A stretch of 64,000 nt of DNA, from positions 22,290,646 through 22,354,645 of the forward strand of contig NC_088311.1 in assembly GCF_910592395.1 (NCBI RefSeq), written 5' to 3'. Position 1 is the stretch's first letter. Each line of letters begins with the position of its first letter. Source of the stretch: Lineus longissimus. Lineage: Eukaryota > Nemertea > Pilidiophora > Heteronemertea > Lineidae. The translations under genes were made by a program, and so were the position numbers. Positions 46,701 to 61,200 of this stretch are shown here, in pieces. Under the pieces are notes generated by a model. That model saw only the letters and a program-made list of their open reading frames with translations, was not told where the DNA came from and did not search any database.

Positions 46701-46842
46701 GCCGCGGACGCGGCGGCCATGGTTGCGAACGACAGGTATCAATTCTGAGAAAAGGCCTGGATTCTGTCCTTGGTTGTGAGATCAGGCTACAATGCTTATG
46801 AACAGGGCTGTGACTCTCTTGGTTGTGATTGACATTCTCCAT

Positions 46843-47611
46843 TGCTTATCAAGGGTGGTTCTGTCTCTAGTTGTGACAGGCTTCAATATCACCAAGAAGT
46901 GTCTTGTATGTCTCCCTGTAGAGACAATGTCACAACCAATCTGATGACAGTAGCTGTTACAATGTCCAAGATCTGGATAGTAGTTACCAGCCGGCTTCAC
47001 TCATCCTAGACACTGTCACAACCAAGGTGATGACAGTAGCTGTTACAATGTCCAAGATCTGGATAGTAGTTACTAGCCGGCTTCACTCATCCTAGACACT
47101 GTCACAACCAAGGTGATGACAGTAGCTGTTACAATGTCCAAGATCTGAATAGTAGTTACCAGCCGGCTTCACTCGTCCTAGACACTGTCACAACCAAGGT
47201 GATGACAGTAGCTGTTACAATGTCCAAGATCTGAATAGTAGTTACCAGCCGGCTTCACTCGTCCTAGACACTGTCACAACCAAGGTGATGACAGTAGCTG
47301 TAACAATGTCCAAGATCTGAATAGTAGTTACCAGCCGGCTTCACTCGTCCTCGACACTGTCACAACCAAGGTGATGACAGTAGCTGTTACAATGTCCAAG
47401 ATCTGAATAGTAGTTACCAGCCGGCTTCACTCGTCCTCGACACTGTCACAACCAAGGTGATGACAGTAGCTGTAACAATGTCCAAGATCTGAATAGTAGT
47501 TACCAGCCGGCTTCACTCGTCCTAGACACTGTCACAAACCAAGGTGATGACAGTAGATGTTACAATTCGGATTTTACGACGGCCAATCTAAGATCTTTTT
47601 CGTGAGGCCCT
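46843..47611. repeat. Repeat element A with internal 86-bp tandem array (about eight units)
   Basis: The element starts 'attgcttatcaagggtgg', passes 'tctctagttgtgacaggctt' and 'tccctgtagagacaatgtca', and then carries about eight units of exactly 86 bp (starts at about 46943, 47029, 47115, 47201, 47287, 47373, 47459, 47546). Each unit holds 'gatgacagtagctgttacaa' and 'accagccggcttcactcgtc'. It ends 'acaattcggattttacgacg' and 'aagatctttttcgtgaggc'. A second copy with fewer units is at 47843-48086. Confidence 0.9.
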
Positions 47612-47842
47612 TGTGCCTGCGGTATAGAAGAGACGGCCAAGTACGTTGTACCTGTTCTCACAAGCATGGTGAGATGATAGCTTAGCCTAAGGCAGTAGGC
47701 CCTGGTGTGCATATCCTCTAGAGCACAGTGAGATGTAAGGTCGGTCCAAGACAGCAGGCCCAGATAACTGCTGTGGGAGAGACAAGGCGGTGAATGTCTT
47801 CCAGAAAATTGTGAGATGCTAGCTTAGACCAAGTCAGATTGT

Positions 47843-48086
47843 ATTGCTTATCAAGGGTGGCTCTGTCTCTAGTTGTGACAGGCTTCAATATCACCAGGAA
47901 ATGCCTTGTATGTCTCCCTGTAGAGACAATGTCACAACCAATCTGATGACAGTAGCTGTTACAATGTCCAAGATCTGAGTAGCAGTTACCAGCCGGATTC
48001 AGTCGTCCTAGACACTGTCACAACCAAGGTGATGACAGTACAATTCGGGTTTTACGACGGCGAATCCAAGATCTTTTTCGTGAGGC
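47843..48086. repeat. Second copy of repeat element A with about two 86-bp units
   Basis: It has the same left end ('attgcttatcaagggtgg') and right end ('acaattcgggttttacgacg', 'aagatctttttcgtgaggc') as the copy at 46843-47611, in the same orientation, but only about two internal 86-bp units, the last shortened. The 230 bp between the two copies ('gcagtaggccc', 'agcacagtgagatg') is itself weakly repetitive. Confidence 0.85.
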
Positions 48087-51000
48087 ATTTGACCCTCCCA
48101 AAGATGTCCCTGATAGAGAGATTCTCCCATAGTTTGAGTCGACTCTGGATTTGCTTGATTTGGCAATGAAATGAACAAGTCATAATCTCATCTTTATAAA
48201 GCTTTGTTTGGTTAACGTACAATATTATGATATAATCCATATTTACAGGACATCAATAATGTCAAAGAACACAACAAAAGTCAATAAAATTCAATCTGAG
48301 GAAATATTTACAATTGGATTCTGTAATTCTAATAGATGTTTTGCTTTAATACCAATGCCAATGGCCATTTTGTTATGACCTTTTCAACAGACAAATAAAG
48401 TTGAATTGTTCATGTCTTCAAATGCTATGATTTTTTGAATGGTTTTGATAATCAATAGACAACTGAAAAACCTATAAAAACTTGTTGTCATTCCTGTGGA
48501 ATTTGTAAATATTTGGATATTTTCAAAATCGTTGTAGGTATAAAAGCAAGCTATCATTTATTTTATCACTCAGTGCTTTCAATCTAGAACTCGATGCATG
48601 TAAATTAGTATGGCCAGCAAAATCACTTTGAAAATCTATTTTGACAGTTGTTTGCAAATGGAAAGTAAATGTCTGACCCTGAAAATTTATTTCTTGTAAC
48701 ACACCATAGATTATCTTGAAGTGACACACCCATTTTGGGTGATAATTGATATTTTCGAGATCTTTACTTGTACATGTACGCCTATTTCATAAACCCCATT
48801 TTGAAACCTTCAATACTGACAATGATGATATAAAGTTAGTTTTCACACTATCACCTTGGTGTTTCAAATGGTTCCACTATCTTCTTCACTAGTTTGTTGT
48901 CTGACCACTAGGTGTCATAGCAGCCACACTGGTCAATTTGAAACGTTGAAGTGACTCTAAACATTGATGGTGAGAAAATTAAACTTTATATTGTAAGTTA
49001 CATATTTCATGGTCGGATAAACTTTTTCGCAGATGCTGACAATCATCGCACATTTATCAACGCCTACACAAATCCTGCAAATACAAGAAGTTTATAACAT
49101 TTTATTAATCTATTAATTATTATAATAAAGAAATTTCACAATTTTTTCGGTTATCTGAATTGGCACAAACAAGAAAACAGAAACAGCAAAACACTGCTTC
49201 CAGCACCATTTGACGTATCGTTAGCTCAGAATTAACTAGTTTCTCTGCATGCTATGTGAAAAAAAGGGTTTTTTGACAAAAATGCAGATACAACTAGTTA
49301 ACTCTGAGGTGGCAATATTTCTATTTCTATCACACACTTTTTAAAAAACAGCTTTAAGAACCAACACCAAGTATGCTAGGCGCACACACTCCAACTTTTG
49401 TTGCAGGACACATGCAAATATGCAGCGTGTGTGCACTGCAATTTCTGCTGCACAATATAATCTAAGGTGGCTGCAATGTTTGTTGCAGACACAGTCCAAA
49501 TCATAATTATCATGCCTTAATTCGCACCATAGGCACGTACGTTGCACGTAACTGACACCAAGGAGGAAGGATGTCAATTGTGACTTGGACTGTAACTGAC
49601 TCGGCTCGATCATCCAGTAATCTTGGGTTGGGTATGATTTCGAACAGATCCTTTGTCTCACATGTGATTTCTAAGATGAGTTTTTGGCAAAACCTCAATG
49701 AAGTCTTGACATGTGGTTAAACATTATATTACAACTTCACAACAGCTAACTGAGCAGGCGTTATTACACGAAATCCAAAAATTAGCTGCCAGTTATACTG
49801 TACTGTAGTAAATTGTACACAACGGTCATTTTTTCTTTTAGACTATTTTTAAGGCTACAAAAAGTTCTATTGGAACGTCAAGTTCAAATACTAGTATAGT
49901 CCCGTCATGAAAAATCCCCATCCCAACATTGTTGCTCATCCCAAACACAGAAGAAGTACACGCACGTCTCCACCAGATGAGAAAAATTCATTCACTGAAG
50001 AAACTACTGCCCCGCTCTTTGCGTACTCGACAGTGTGCAAGGCTGACTCCATCCTGAGATACAGGTTTTTGATACTCCTACATCGAGAGGCGGAGTATAT
50101 TTAAAACCACCGATAACGTCAGGATGGGGCGACTCCAATACACTTAGGGGGCATAAATGCCAAACTTGGACCAATATATCTCGAGTATGATTTATTGCAA
50201 ACTGCACCTCTTCATTAGTGCCGGCCCAGCATTATTTCAAGACACTCCTTTTCCTGCCACGATTCTGCAAAAATGCATAATGGAAACATCAGAATATTGA
50301 TACAATTTATACGAATATGTACAAGATGGGTATAAGCTCCAATAATTATTGAACTCTAGATGAGCGATGTAAATAAAGACTAGTCAAAACCTTTACTGAA
50401 AACTTCATGCACATTTACCCCTTGGCAAAGTTATAAGAATCCTAACATGTTAGCTCAGAACAGCATCATGTCCACACAAAAGTAAAGTAAAAGCGTTTAC
50501 TAGTCTTCACTCACATTTATACCCAAATAAATCAATGATTCGTTACTCAAAAGCAACTATACATACTTATTTTTTTTTTCAATCCAACATACAACTAGCA
50601 ACCTTACCTCATCTCCAAAGTGATGATGTCTTTTGAACAGGTAACAGCAATTCCCCGGGGAATAAGTGAATGGGTGTACTGTCAGTAGGGGGTCACCTGT
50701 ACCTGTAGTACTGATACAATGCACTACATGGACTTCTAGGACACCCCTTGCTGGCTATGGTTTTGCCCATTTGGTGACGCCTTTAAAGACACCTTGGAGA
50801 TGATGTTGCTGGACATGATTTGAAAAACTGGATAAATACAATGTCTTAGCATGCTACATATTGTTCAATTTACAAACTACCATATATATATACATGAACA
50901 TCTTGGTATCAAAACACTTGCATTAACCCTTTTTGAAATGAGGACTTCTGTGGGCTGTGAAAATGACACCCCTTTCCAAAAAATTGAAACATCATCAAGA

Positions 51001-51558
51001 ACACCTCCAATATTTCCAGAAAGATTCTTAATTTATTTCATGAATATGGCACTGAAGATTAATCATCTGATATCTTTCAAATCCTTGCAACTTGAATCAT
51101 AATATAATATTACACAGTGCATTGAAGATTGCAACTTACTTCTTTAAATTAACTGCAACATGATGGGTCAAGCCAAAGTGCAAGGGAAGACTGCAGCAGA
51201 GGGGTGTAAAACACTAAATCCACATTAAGGTCACATCATCTGTAGATAACTCCAATGCCTGCGGCACACAATCCAAGTTTTGTCCAATTTTACAAAAATG
51301 CTGATTCAGGCCAATGACTTGAAAATTGAATGAAAACTAATTGTGAGCTGCAGCTTTTTAATAGTGCACTCCAACAGCAAAAAGGGTTCAAGGAATGTCC
51401 CGCAATAGGTCATATCAAGAGATCAAAGCATTCACACAAAAAAATGTGCCACACTAAAATGTACCCTGTCCCATTCTGTCCACAGCTAATTTTGTGTCGA
51501 TTTTCTGTTAACTCTCAACTTGAATGAGCCTGAAGTATCATAAGTCTTGTAGTCTTAA
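48087..51558. other. Intergenic sequence and 3' flank of the PCMTD-like gene
   Basis: A/T-rich sequence with no gene that I can support. It includes a MITE at 50362-50520. The 3' UTR of the PCMTD-like gene (transcribed right to left) must end somewhere left of 51820. One candidate - strand AATAAA appears as 'tttatt' near 51033, but the choice is uncertain. Confidence 0.5.
50362..50520. mobile_element. MITE with 'aataaagactag' termini, copy 1
   Basis: The left end 'gatgtaaataaagactagtc' plus 'aaaacctttact' is mirrored by the right end 'agtaaaagcgtttactagtc' plus 'ttcactcacattta'. The ends match the better-preserved element at 63783-63908. No coding potential; a non-autonomous DNA transposon. 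Confidence 0.7.
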
Positions 51559-51763
51559 GGGTTGACCATAGGAAGGTACCGCCATTTAGGTTAGAACTCG
51601 AAATCCTATTAAAGCAATTAGAACTTCATCAAAATGAAGTGAATGCCCATTTAAAACCTGGGAGACTCCCACCCTTAATATTGGCATTCACTTTGGTTTG
51701 AAAGAGTTCTAATTGCTTTAGGATTTCAACTTCTGGCCAAATGGTGGTACCTATGGTCAACCG
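51559..51763. mobile_element. 205-bp MITE with TTAA target duplication
   Basis: The left terminus GGGTTGACCATAGG and the inverted right terminus CGGTTGACCATAGG match at 13 of 14 bases, and the inverted repeats extend to about 60 bp with small gaps. TTAA flanks both sides (51555-51558 and 51764-51767), as expected for the piggyBac superfamily's target site, though the terminal bases are not the classic CCC/GGG pair on both ends. Two further relatives lie at 12889 and 21082. It sits 57 bp beyond the PCMTD-like stop codon, so it is probably in that gene's 3' UTR. Confidence 0.85.
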
Positions 51764-51819
51764 TTAACATGAGAAATTACCTGCAGCAGAAACAAAAGTC
51801 TAGCACCAATTCTGGCGGC

Positions 51820-55017
<3,198 letters not shown>

Positions 55018-55383
55018 TTAATTATTTCGATCGATGCAGGTTTTGAGTTAACTTCACACTCCTGTGAACTGTGAATTGTTGGTTATGACTGCGTCACAAA
55101 ATCAGCAGGTTGCATACCATTTAATCAATTGAGGCCGTTTTTGACACATCCAGGATGTACATGTGGATAGGTGCACTATAATGTACAGATGTATATAGAT
55201 ACATTGTAGACACGTAGTGTTAATTGAGGTATGCGTGCAGCTTGTTTACAAATCATCAAAACAGCTGACGTCTGACAGGCTCTACATCCAGATTCGAGAT
55301 CCTAGACTAGCATGCAATCTACATCTTTCCTATCAACATCATCGACGCACAATAAATAATCGACCTCTAAATCGGTTACTTAC

Positions 55384-55560
55384 CAAGATCCGTGGTTTTA
55401 CCGCGCTTGGAAGTCTTAGTTTTCGTAACTTTTTCTCCCGATTTCCACGATCAAAACAATAACACGAACAGTGCGTGACGTCGATCATCAACATTCATGG
55501 TGCACTGTGGGAAAGCTTTCGCACTTCGGGCTTTTTCGTTTTGCCCCGGAAAAGTGCCCG
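55384..55560 (-). promoter_or_regulatory. Likely 5' leader exon and promoter of the PCMTD-like gene
   Basis: On the - strand a strong donor (CTTG|gtaagt) lies at 55384/55383, the natural partner for the acceptor in front of the coding exon at 54965. Upstream of it is a CRE-like TGACGTCG at 55476-55483. The transcription start is unknown; the 5' boundary given is approximate. The divergent L3MBTL-like gene begins to the right, so the region may be shared. Confidence 0.45.
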
Positions 55561-57384
55561 GGCATTCATTACGAAAAAAACCATGTCTTTTCTCTAATCT
55601 TTTATCATCATAGAATTCTGAAACCAGGGTGGCCAAATGCACCTAATTATATTTGCTACATACTCTTTGCAAATAGTTTTGGGTAAGTTTTCGTGTTAGT
55701 GGTGTTCCTTGTTCTTTTGTTATGCCCTTCCTTTCCTTTTCAATGCTCTTCCCTTGGGCTCTTCCACTGTCTGCCCAACCCCCTCCTATTTTATGCAAAT
55801 CCATTGCCTTTGCGGACAACGCGTAATGGCGCACGGTTTCTGAGCACAGAATGTGTTTCATTATTTTTGTTTTCTAGATAGAAATAAAACTTGAAACGGA
55901 AATAGTGGTTGGAACGTAAAGAAAAATACTTGTTCTAGGGCTTGGTGAGTACAGCCAGTCATTTCCCCGCTTTTAAAACCTAGAAATTTGGCACTTTTCT
56001 TTGGTTTCATTGGAAAAATTTGTTTCCACCCGACTTTTCTTTTCCGCAACAAAAAAGTTGATACCGCAAAACTATTGTAAAATTTCCCACGAAACGGATA
56101 CATGAAGGGACGTGGCAACTAACTGTCCTCGTACGTTATTATTTGTTTTAGTGTTTTCATGTAGAAAAACTAATGATTTTAAACGTTAAAGAGCGATTTT
56201 TGCAACTGGAAAGTGCCAGAAAATGCAATATCACGCTTCGAATTTTAGAACGAAAACGAGGCTGCGAAATTTTCGGGATTTACGTTGCAGAAAGATCAAT
56301 ATTTCGGCTTTATATACTTATCGAAAACCCTAAATGACTATTCCAACAAGATCGTTATAATTCTTTTTAAATGTGGACCACATCTTACAATCTATTAACT
56401 TGCTTGTATTATGTTATTAGTGATTTATCGAAAGCGTAGTGTTTTCGGCACTCGGCCATTTTGAGACGCCTTCAAAATTTTGTTCGTGTAATTTTGTTCA
56501 CAATTTCGGGTTTAAAAATATGTTTCATGCGTTTCGCATAGCATGGATCGATACCAATAATTACTTTGATGATAGGTCTAACTTTTCTTTGTGACTTTGA
56601 CCTTTTTTTATTGCCGGTTATTGCTCAGTTGGCAATAAAGTGAGGCTTTGGTTCAGTTTCTGTGTTTCTTGAAAGGATGCAGCTGCCGTGCGGCGCTTGG
56701 GGGCCCCAGATGGGTGACACGAAGTGTGCCTGCCCGAGGCCCAATGAGGGGTGGTTGGGTGGGGGGGCTTGGAGTAAAAAATTGTGAGAAAAACTTGACA
56801 ATTATTGTTGCTATTTCTACGAATGATGTCAAAGTTCACCCACATGTAACCACTAACATAAGTTCTGCTTTGATCTTTGACATTCTAACTGTGATACTGT
56901 ACTGAGTGTGTGGAGACAGGAGAGTGGATGGGATGGCTATACAAGAGGACCATCTAAGACGGTGGTTGTGACAATGGCAGCTCTCTACCAGAACCGGCAC
57001 CTGTACGTGTCTTATCTGTATAGGACATGATGTGACTGTCCTCCATCTAATATCTTTTCGGTCTATTACTACTGGTATGGGTTGTGTCTTGCCTCATCTA
57101 GGACTGGATGTGATGTTGTCTTTGCTGGATGGGCAGGGAGGAGATGGTCACTGTATCTCATCTAAGACTGGATGTAATGTTGTCTGCTTTGGATGTGCAG
57201 ATATAGGTAATGGTGTCTCATCTAAGACTAGATGTGATGTTGTCTCCTCTTGATGTGCATGGATGGGTGATGGCGTCTCATTTCGGACTGGATGTATTGT
57301 GCAGGGGTGGATGATGGTGTCTTATCTAGGACTGGATGTGATTTCAGTCACTGTCATTCCTAAAATCAGTTTCTTTCATTTCAG
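55561..57384. other. Interval between the divergent PCMTD-like and L3MBTL-like genes
   Basis: The L3MBTL-like first coding exon starts with an acceptor at 57384, so its leader exon and promoter should lie here. I could not single out the exon. Around 57040-57330 a weak tandem pattern recurs ('catctaagactggatgtgat', 'tgatggtgtctcatctagga'), about 55-70 bp apart. Polypurine/G runs occur near 56690-56770. Confidence 0.5.
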
Positions 57385-58075
57385 TTGAGAAACCTGAAAA
57401 AGATGAGTGACCCTCAGACCCCTGCTACAGCTCAGCCGAGCTCACCCCAGGTGAATGAGGGAGAACCACCTGCAAAGAAACCTAAAGTCGAACCAACAGC
57501 AACACAGCTGGGAGCAGCAGTAGCAGTTGCTATGCCAACAACAGTGACAGTTCCCATGGCAACTCAGTCAGCTTCTGAAGTTGTTATACCGATAACAGCA
57601 GCAATGGCAACAGTTCCAATGGCAACATTAGCAGCAGGTCCAGCTGCTATGACAACCACACAAACTATCGCAACAGTTCCCATAGCAACTCAAGCAGCAA
57701 GTCCACTTCCTGTGCCAACAGCAGTAACAACAGTAACACTTCCCATACAACCTCCAGTAGCAGCAGCTTCCGTTGCTGTGCCAACAACAGCAACAGTACC
57801 AACAGTTCCCATAGCAACTCCAGTGGTGGCTCCAGTTGCTATGCCAACAACAACAGTGGTAGTAACAATTCCCATGACAACTCCAATGGCAGGTCAAGTT
57901 GCTATGCCAACAACAGCGACAAAAGCAACAGTACCCATGCCAATTCCAGCTATTACTACGGTTCCCTTGCCAACACAATTGGTTTCTACTCCAGTTGTTA
58001 CCACTGGTGCGACTAACCCCACTACTCCTCTCACGAACTCATTTCCTGGAGGGATAAACTTGACAATTTCGAACG
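57385..58075 (+). CDS. L3MBTL-like first coding exon, Thr/Val/Pro/Ala-rich
   Basis: The acceptor 'tttcatttcag' is followed by 18 nt and the ATG at 57403. It encodes MSDPQTPATAQPSSPQ, a KKPKVE basic motif that could be a nuclear signal, and then a long degenerate repeat built from (T/A)VP(M/I)AT and AMPTT units. The DNA shows the same as reiterated 'ttgctatgccaacaacagca' phrases. Donor AACG|gtgaga, phase 1. Low-complexity content means homology cannot be judged by eye. Confidence 0.85.
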
Positions 58076-58220
58076 GTGAGAAAGTTGACAGAAACCATTC
58101 AATTATCAATCTTTGCAAAAAATTGGAATTTGTTAAATAAGATGTCCTTGGGTGCTTGTTGTTTTTGGCTCACCGTAGGGGAGTCTATACAACACCGCAG
58201 TGTCCGTCGTCCGTCGTCGT

Positions 58221-58254
<34 letters not shown>

Positions 58255-61200
58255 TGTCCGTCGTATCCTAGTTCAAAAACAGTGGCACGTTTTTTAACCG
58301 CTAGGCCTATGAACTTAAAACTTTGTACACATGACCCCCTAGGTCAGATGACCCGTGACACTAAATTTCTGTCCGATCTGATTCTCTACTTGGCCACCAG
58401 GGGGCCAAATGTGGATATCTAAAAAGTGTGATATCTCGCTTATTAGTGACTTGTTTTCGATAAAACTTTTGTGGTAGGTACTCATAGCAAGGATACATCA
58501 TATATCTTACGGGTTTTTAATTTGATCTACTTTTCAAGGTCGCAGAGGTCAAATGGCGTGAATTGGCCGTTTGAGTGTAACTATGGCACGTTTCTCAACC
58601 ACAAAAGCTATGAGCTTGAAACTTGGTACATATAACCCCCTATATCAGATAACCTCTGGTGCTGAATTTCAGCCTGATCTGATTCTTGACTTTGCCACCA
58701 GGGGGCCAAAACTGAAAAAGTAAGAAGTGCAATAGCCTGTTTATTAGCAAATTGTTTTTGATGAAATTTTTATGGCAGGGACCCCTAGCAAGGTTACCTC
58801 AGATGTTGCACGATTTTTCGGATTTGACGTACTTTTCAAGGTCGCAGAGGTCAAATGGCGTAAATTGGCCGTTTGAGTGTAACTATGGCACGTTTCTCAA
58901 CCGCAACAGTAATGAACTTGAAACTTTGAACAAATGACCCCCTAGGTCAGTTGACCTTTTACACTGAATTTTGGTTCGTTCTGATTATTGACTTGGCCAC
59001 CAGGGGGCCCAAACTCAAAACTCAAAAAGTGTGATTTCTCGCTTATTACTGATTTGTTTTTGATAAAAGTTTCATGGTAGGTACTCCCAGCAAGGATACA
59101 TCACATATCTTACAGGTTTTTGATTTGACCCACCTTTCAAGTTCACAGAGGTCAAAGTTGAAAACTTTACCGTTCTTGGTACGTTTTGTCGTTGTTCAAT
59201 GTAAAGAGTTTTAATTTTGTGTAATGATGCATCTAAGAAGCCACTATTTGTATGCCAAGTTTCAGCCAGATCGGAATTCAAATATGGCCGAAATTGCATG
59301 TTTTGTGGGTTTTTCCTCGTATTGTGGCAATCAAAAGGTCGTGAGTTCAAACCCCGGTCAAGGACAGCCAAAAATATTTTTATTTTTCATCTTCTCCTTT
59401 TTTCTTTTCTGAGTTCTATCTTACATTTTCTTCATTTTTTTCTTCATTTGGTGCCATAGATTTAATTTGGCAGCCATCTTGGAAATCGTTTTTTGCCGAT
59501 TGCTGTAGTGTAACGAGTGATGAAATTGTTATGGTCAGGTGGATGTGTCTATATCACATATCACCCTGGTTTGTTATTTGACCTACCTGTCAGGGTCACT
59601 GAGGTCAAAGTTAAAAATATATTCACCATTGTCATACTGTAGCACTTTCTGTAACTGTCTACTAAAAATACTTACGGTGAGCACAATGGCCCCTGGCCGT
59701 TTCATTGAGAGTTTCTTTTGAAATCTAATAAACTTAAATGTTACTGGGCAGTTAATCCATCCTGATCACCAAAGAAGGCCAGTCAAAAGAAATCGTATTT
59801 CTGCATCACCTTATTGCTGGAGAGTTGAATGTTTCTTTCCTGTATCCATTCTAGGCGCAATCAACATTAAATCATCAACATCTGGAGTTCCCGTGATCAC
59901 CAGGCCAGAGGGATCGAATATGGTTATCCAAGGTACAACACGTCAACAACAGTTTCTAAGCAATACTCGGTAGTCTTTATGAATTCTTGGTAAAACCTAT
60001 GTCCAACTAAAAAGTGTTGCATACTTTCGAGCAAGTATGGAGCCAAGTCAGAATCCTCAGTTTTGAAAGAACTAAAAACTAATTGATGAGTGATGAATTT
60101 GCAAAACTATTTCAGTTGACCATTATGAAAAATGTGTAAAAAATGATAAAAAGTGTATCGAAAACTTGACTGCAAGTGCAGGTCAACAGGATGCGATAAA
60201 ATCACTTTGTATTGCTTTACATATCTTTGTTTTTTTCAGCACCGGTTGGTCAAGTGAGTGGTGGGAATGTGATAATCCGATCACCGCTTCTGTCCCCCAC
60301 TGGAGGTCCAATGGTGAGGTTGCCCAGTAATCCGGGAACTTTGAACATTCAGCTTGCTGGTCAACCAGGCATGCAGGGAATGCAAGGTATCTTTAGCTAT
60401 GCTTTTGTTCGTTGTGAATGTTATGAAAATGAAGAGATGAGTAGAGGTGACTTTTAGGAACAGTGTCAGGGAAACAAGGGGGGACAATCATTGATGTCAG
60501 ATAGGTGGAGAACGTTTGTCAAAAGTAGCCAGCCAGGTCAAATCACTGTACCGTTATAGGTTTAGCAACCACCATTTGAACAACTGGGCCTGGTGCCGGC
60601 TTGAATTAGATGTAAAGGTTCATGGGGAAGGGAATTTCATGACTTTACATTTGTCTTTGCTTATCTCTGCAGGTGTTATCAACTCCAGCCTAATCAACCC
60701 GGTGCTTGGAAAAACTCCGACTGTTGTGTTCCAGCGATCACCTGTTGGGATAACGCCGGCAGCTTCGCCTGCTGTGCCAATACAACAGTCACAACTGACT
60801 AACCTAACATTTCAACGTGTCCCTATATCTACGGGCCAGGTTGCACTGAATGTTGGCGTTCAGGGAAAGAATGAGTCTGGGACTGGGATCTTGGGTCAAG
60901 CCGCAGCAAGTGCAGGAATTCCAACTCTGGCTGTTGGGGTGGGTCAGAGTCAGGTGGGGACAAATTCAGGGATGGCTCAGAGCAAAGCTGGGACCAGTAT
61001 GGGGATGGCTTTGGGTCTGCAGGTTAGCAAGACAGCTCAAATTATGACTGAAACTGCCGTAGAATCCTCCGCCTCACAATCTAGTAAAATATCGACTGAA
61101 AACACTGTAAGTTCAGGGGAGAAATCTGCAACAAATGGAACTCATTCTGGTGCTAAAATTGAAGTTGAGAATGGGAACAAGGAGACTGATAAAACAGAAA

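Noticed and set aside
57628-57978. - strand open frame rich in Trp, Cys and His
   Set aside because: It is the antisense shadow of the Thr/Val/Pro/Ala-rich first coding exon of the L3MBTL-like gene, whose + strand frame is supported by splice phases.
58076-58422. Open frames with long Val or Arg runs
   Set aside because: They are translations of the GTC/CGT microsatellite and the 301-bp repeat.
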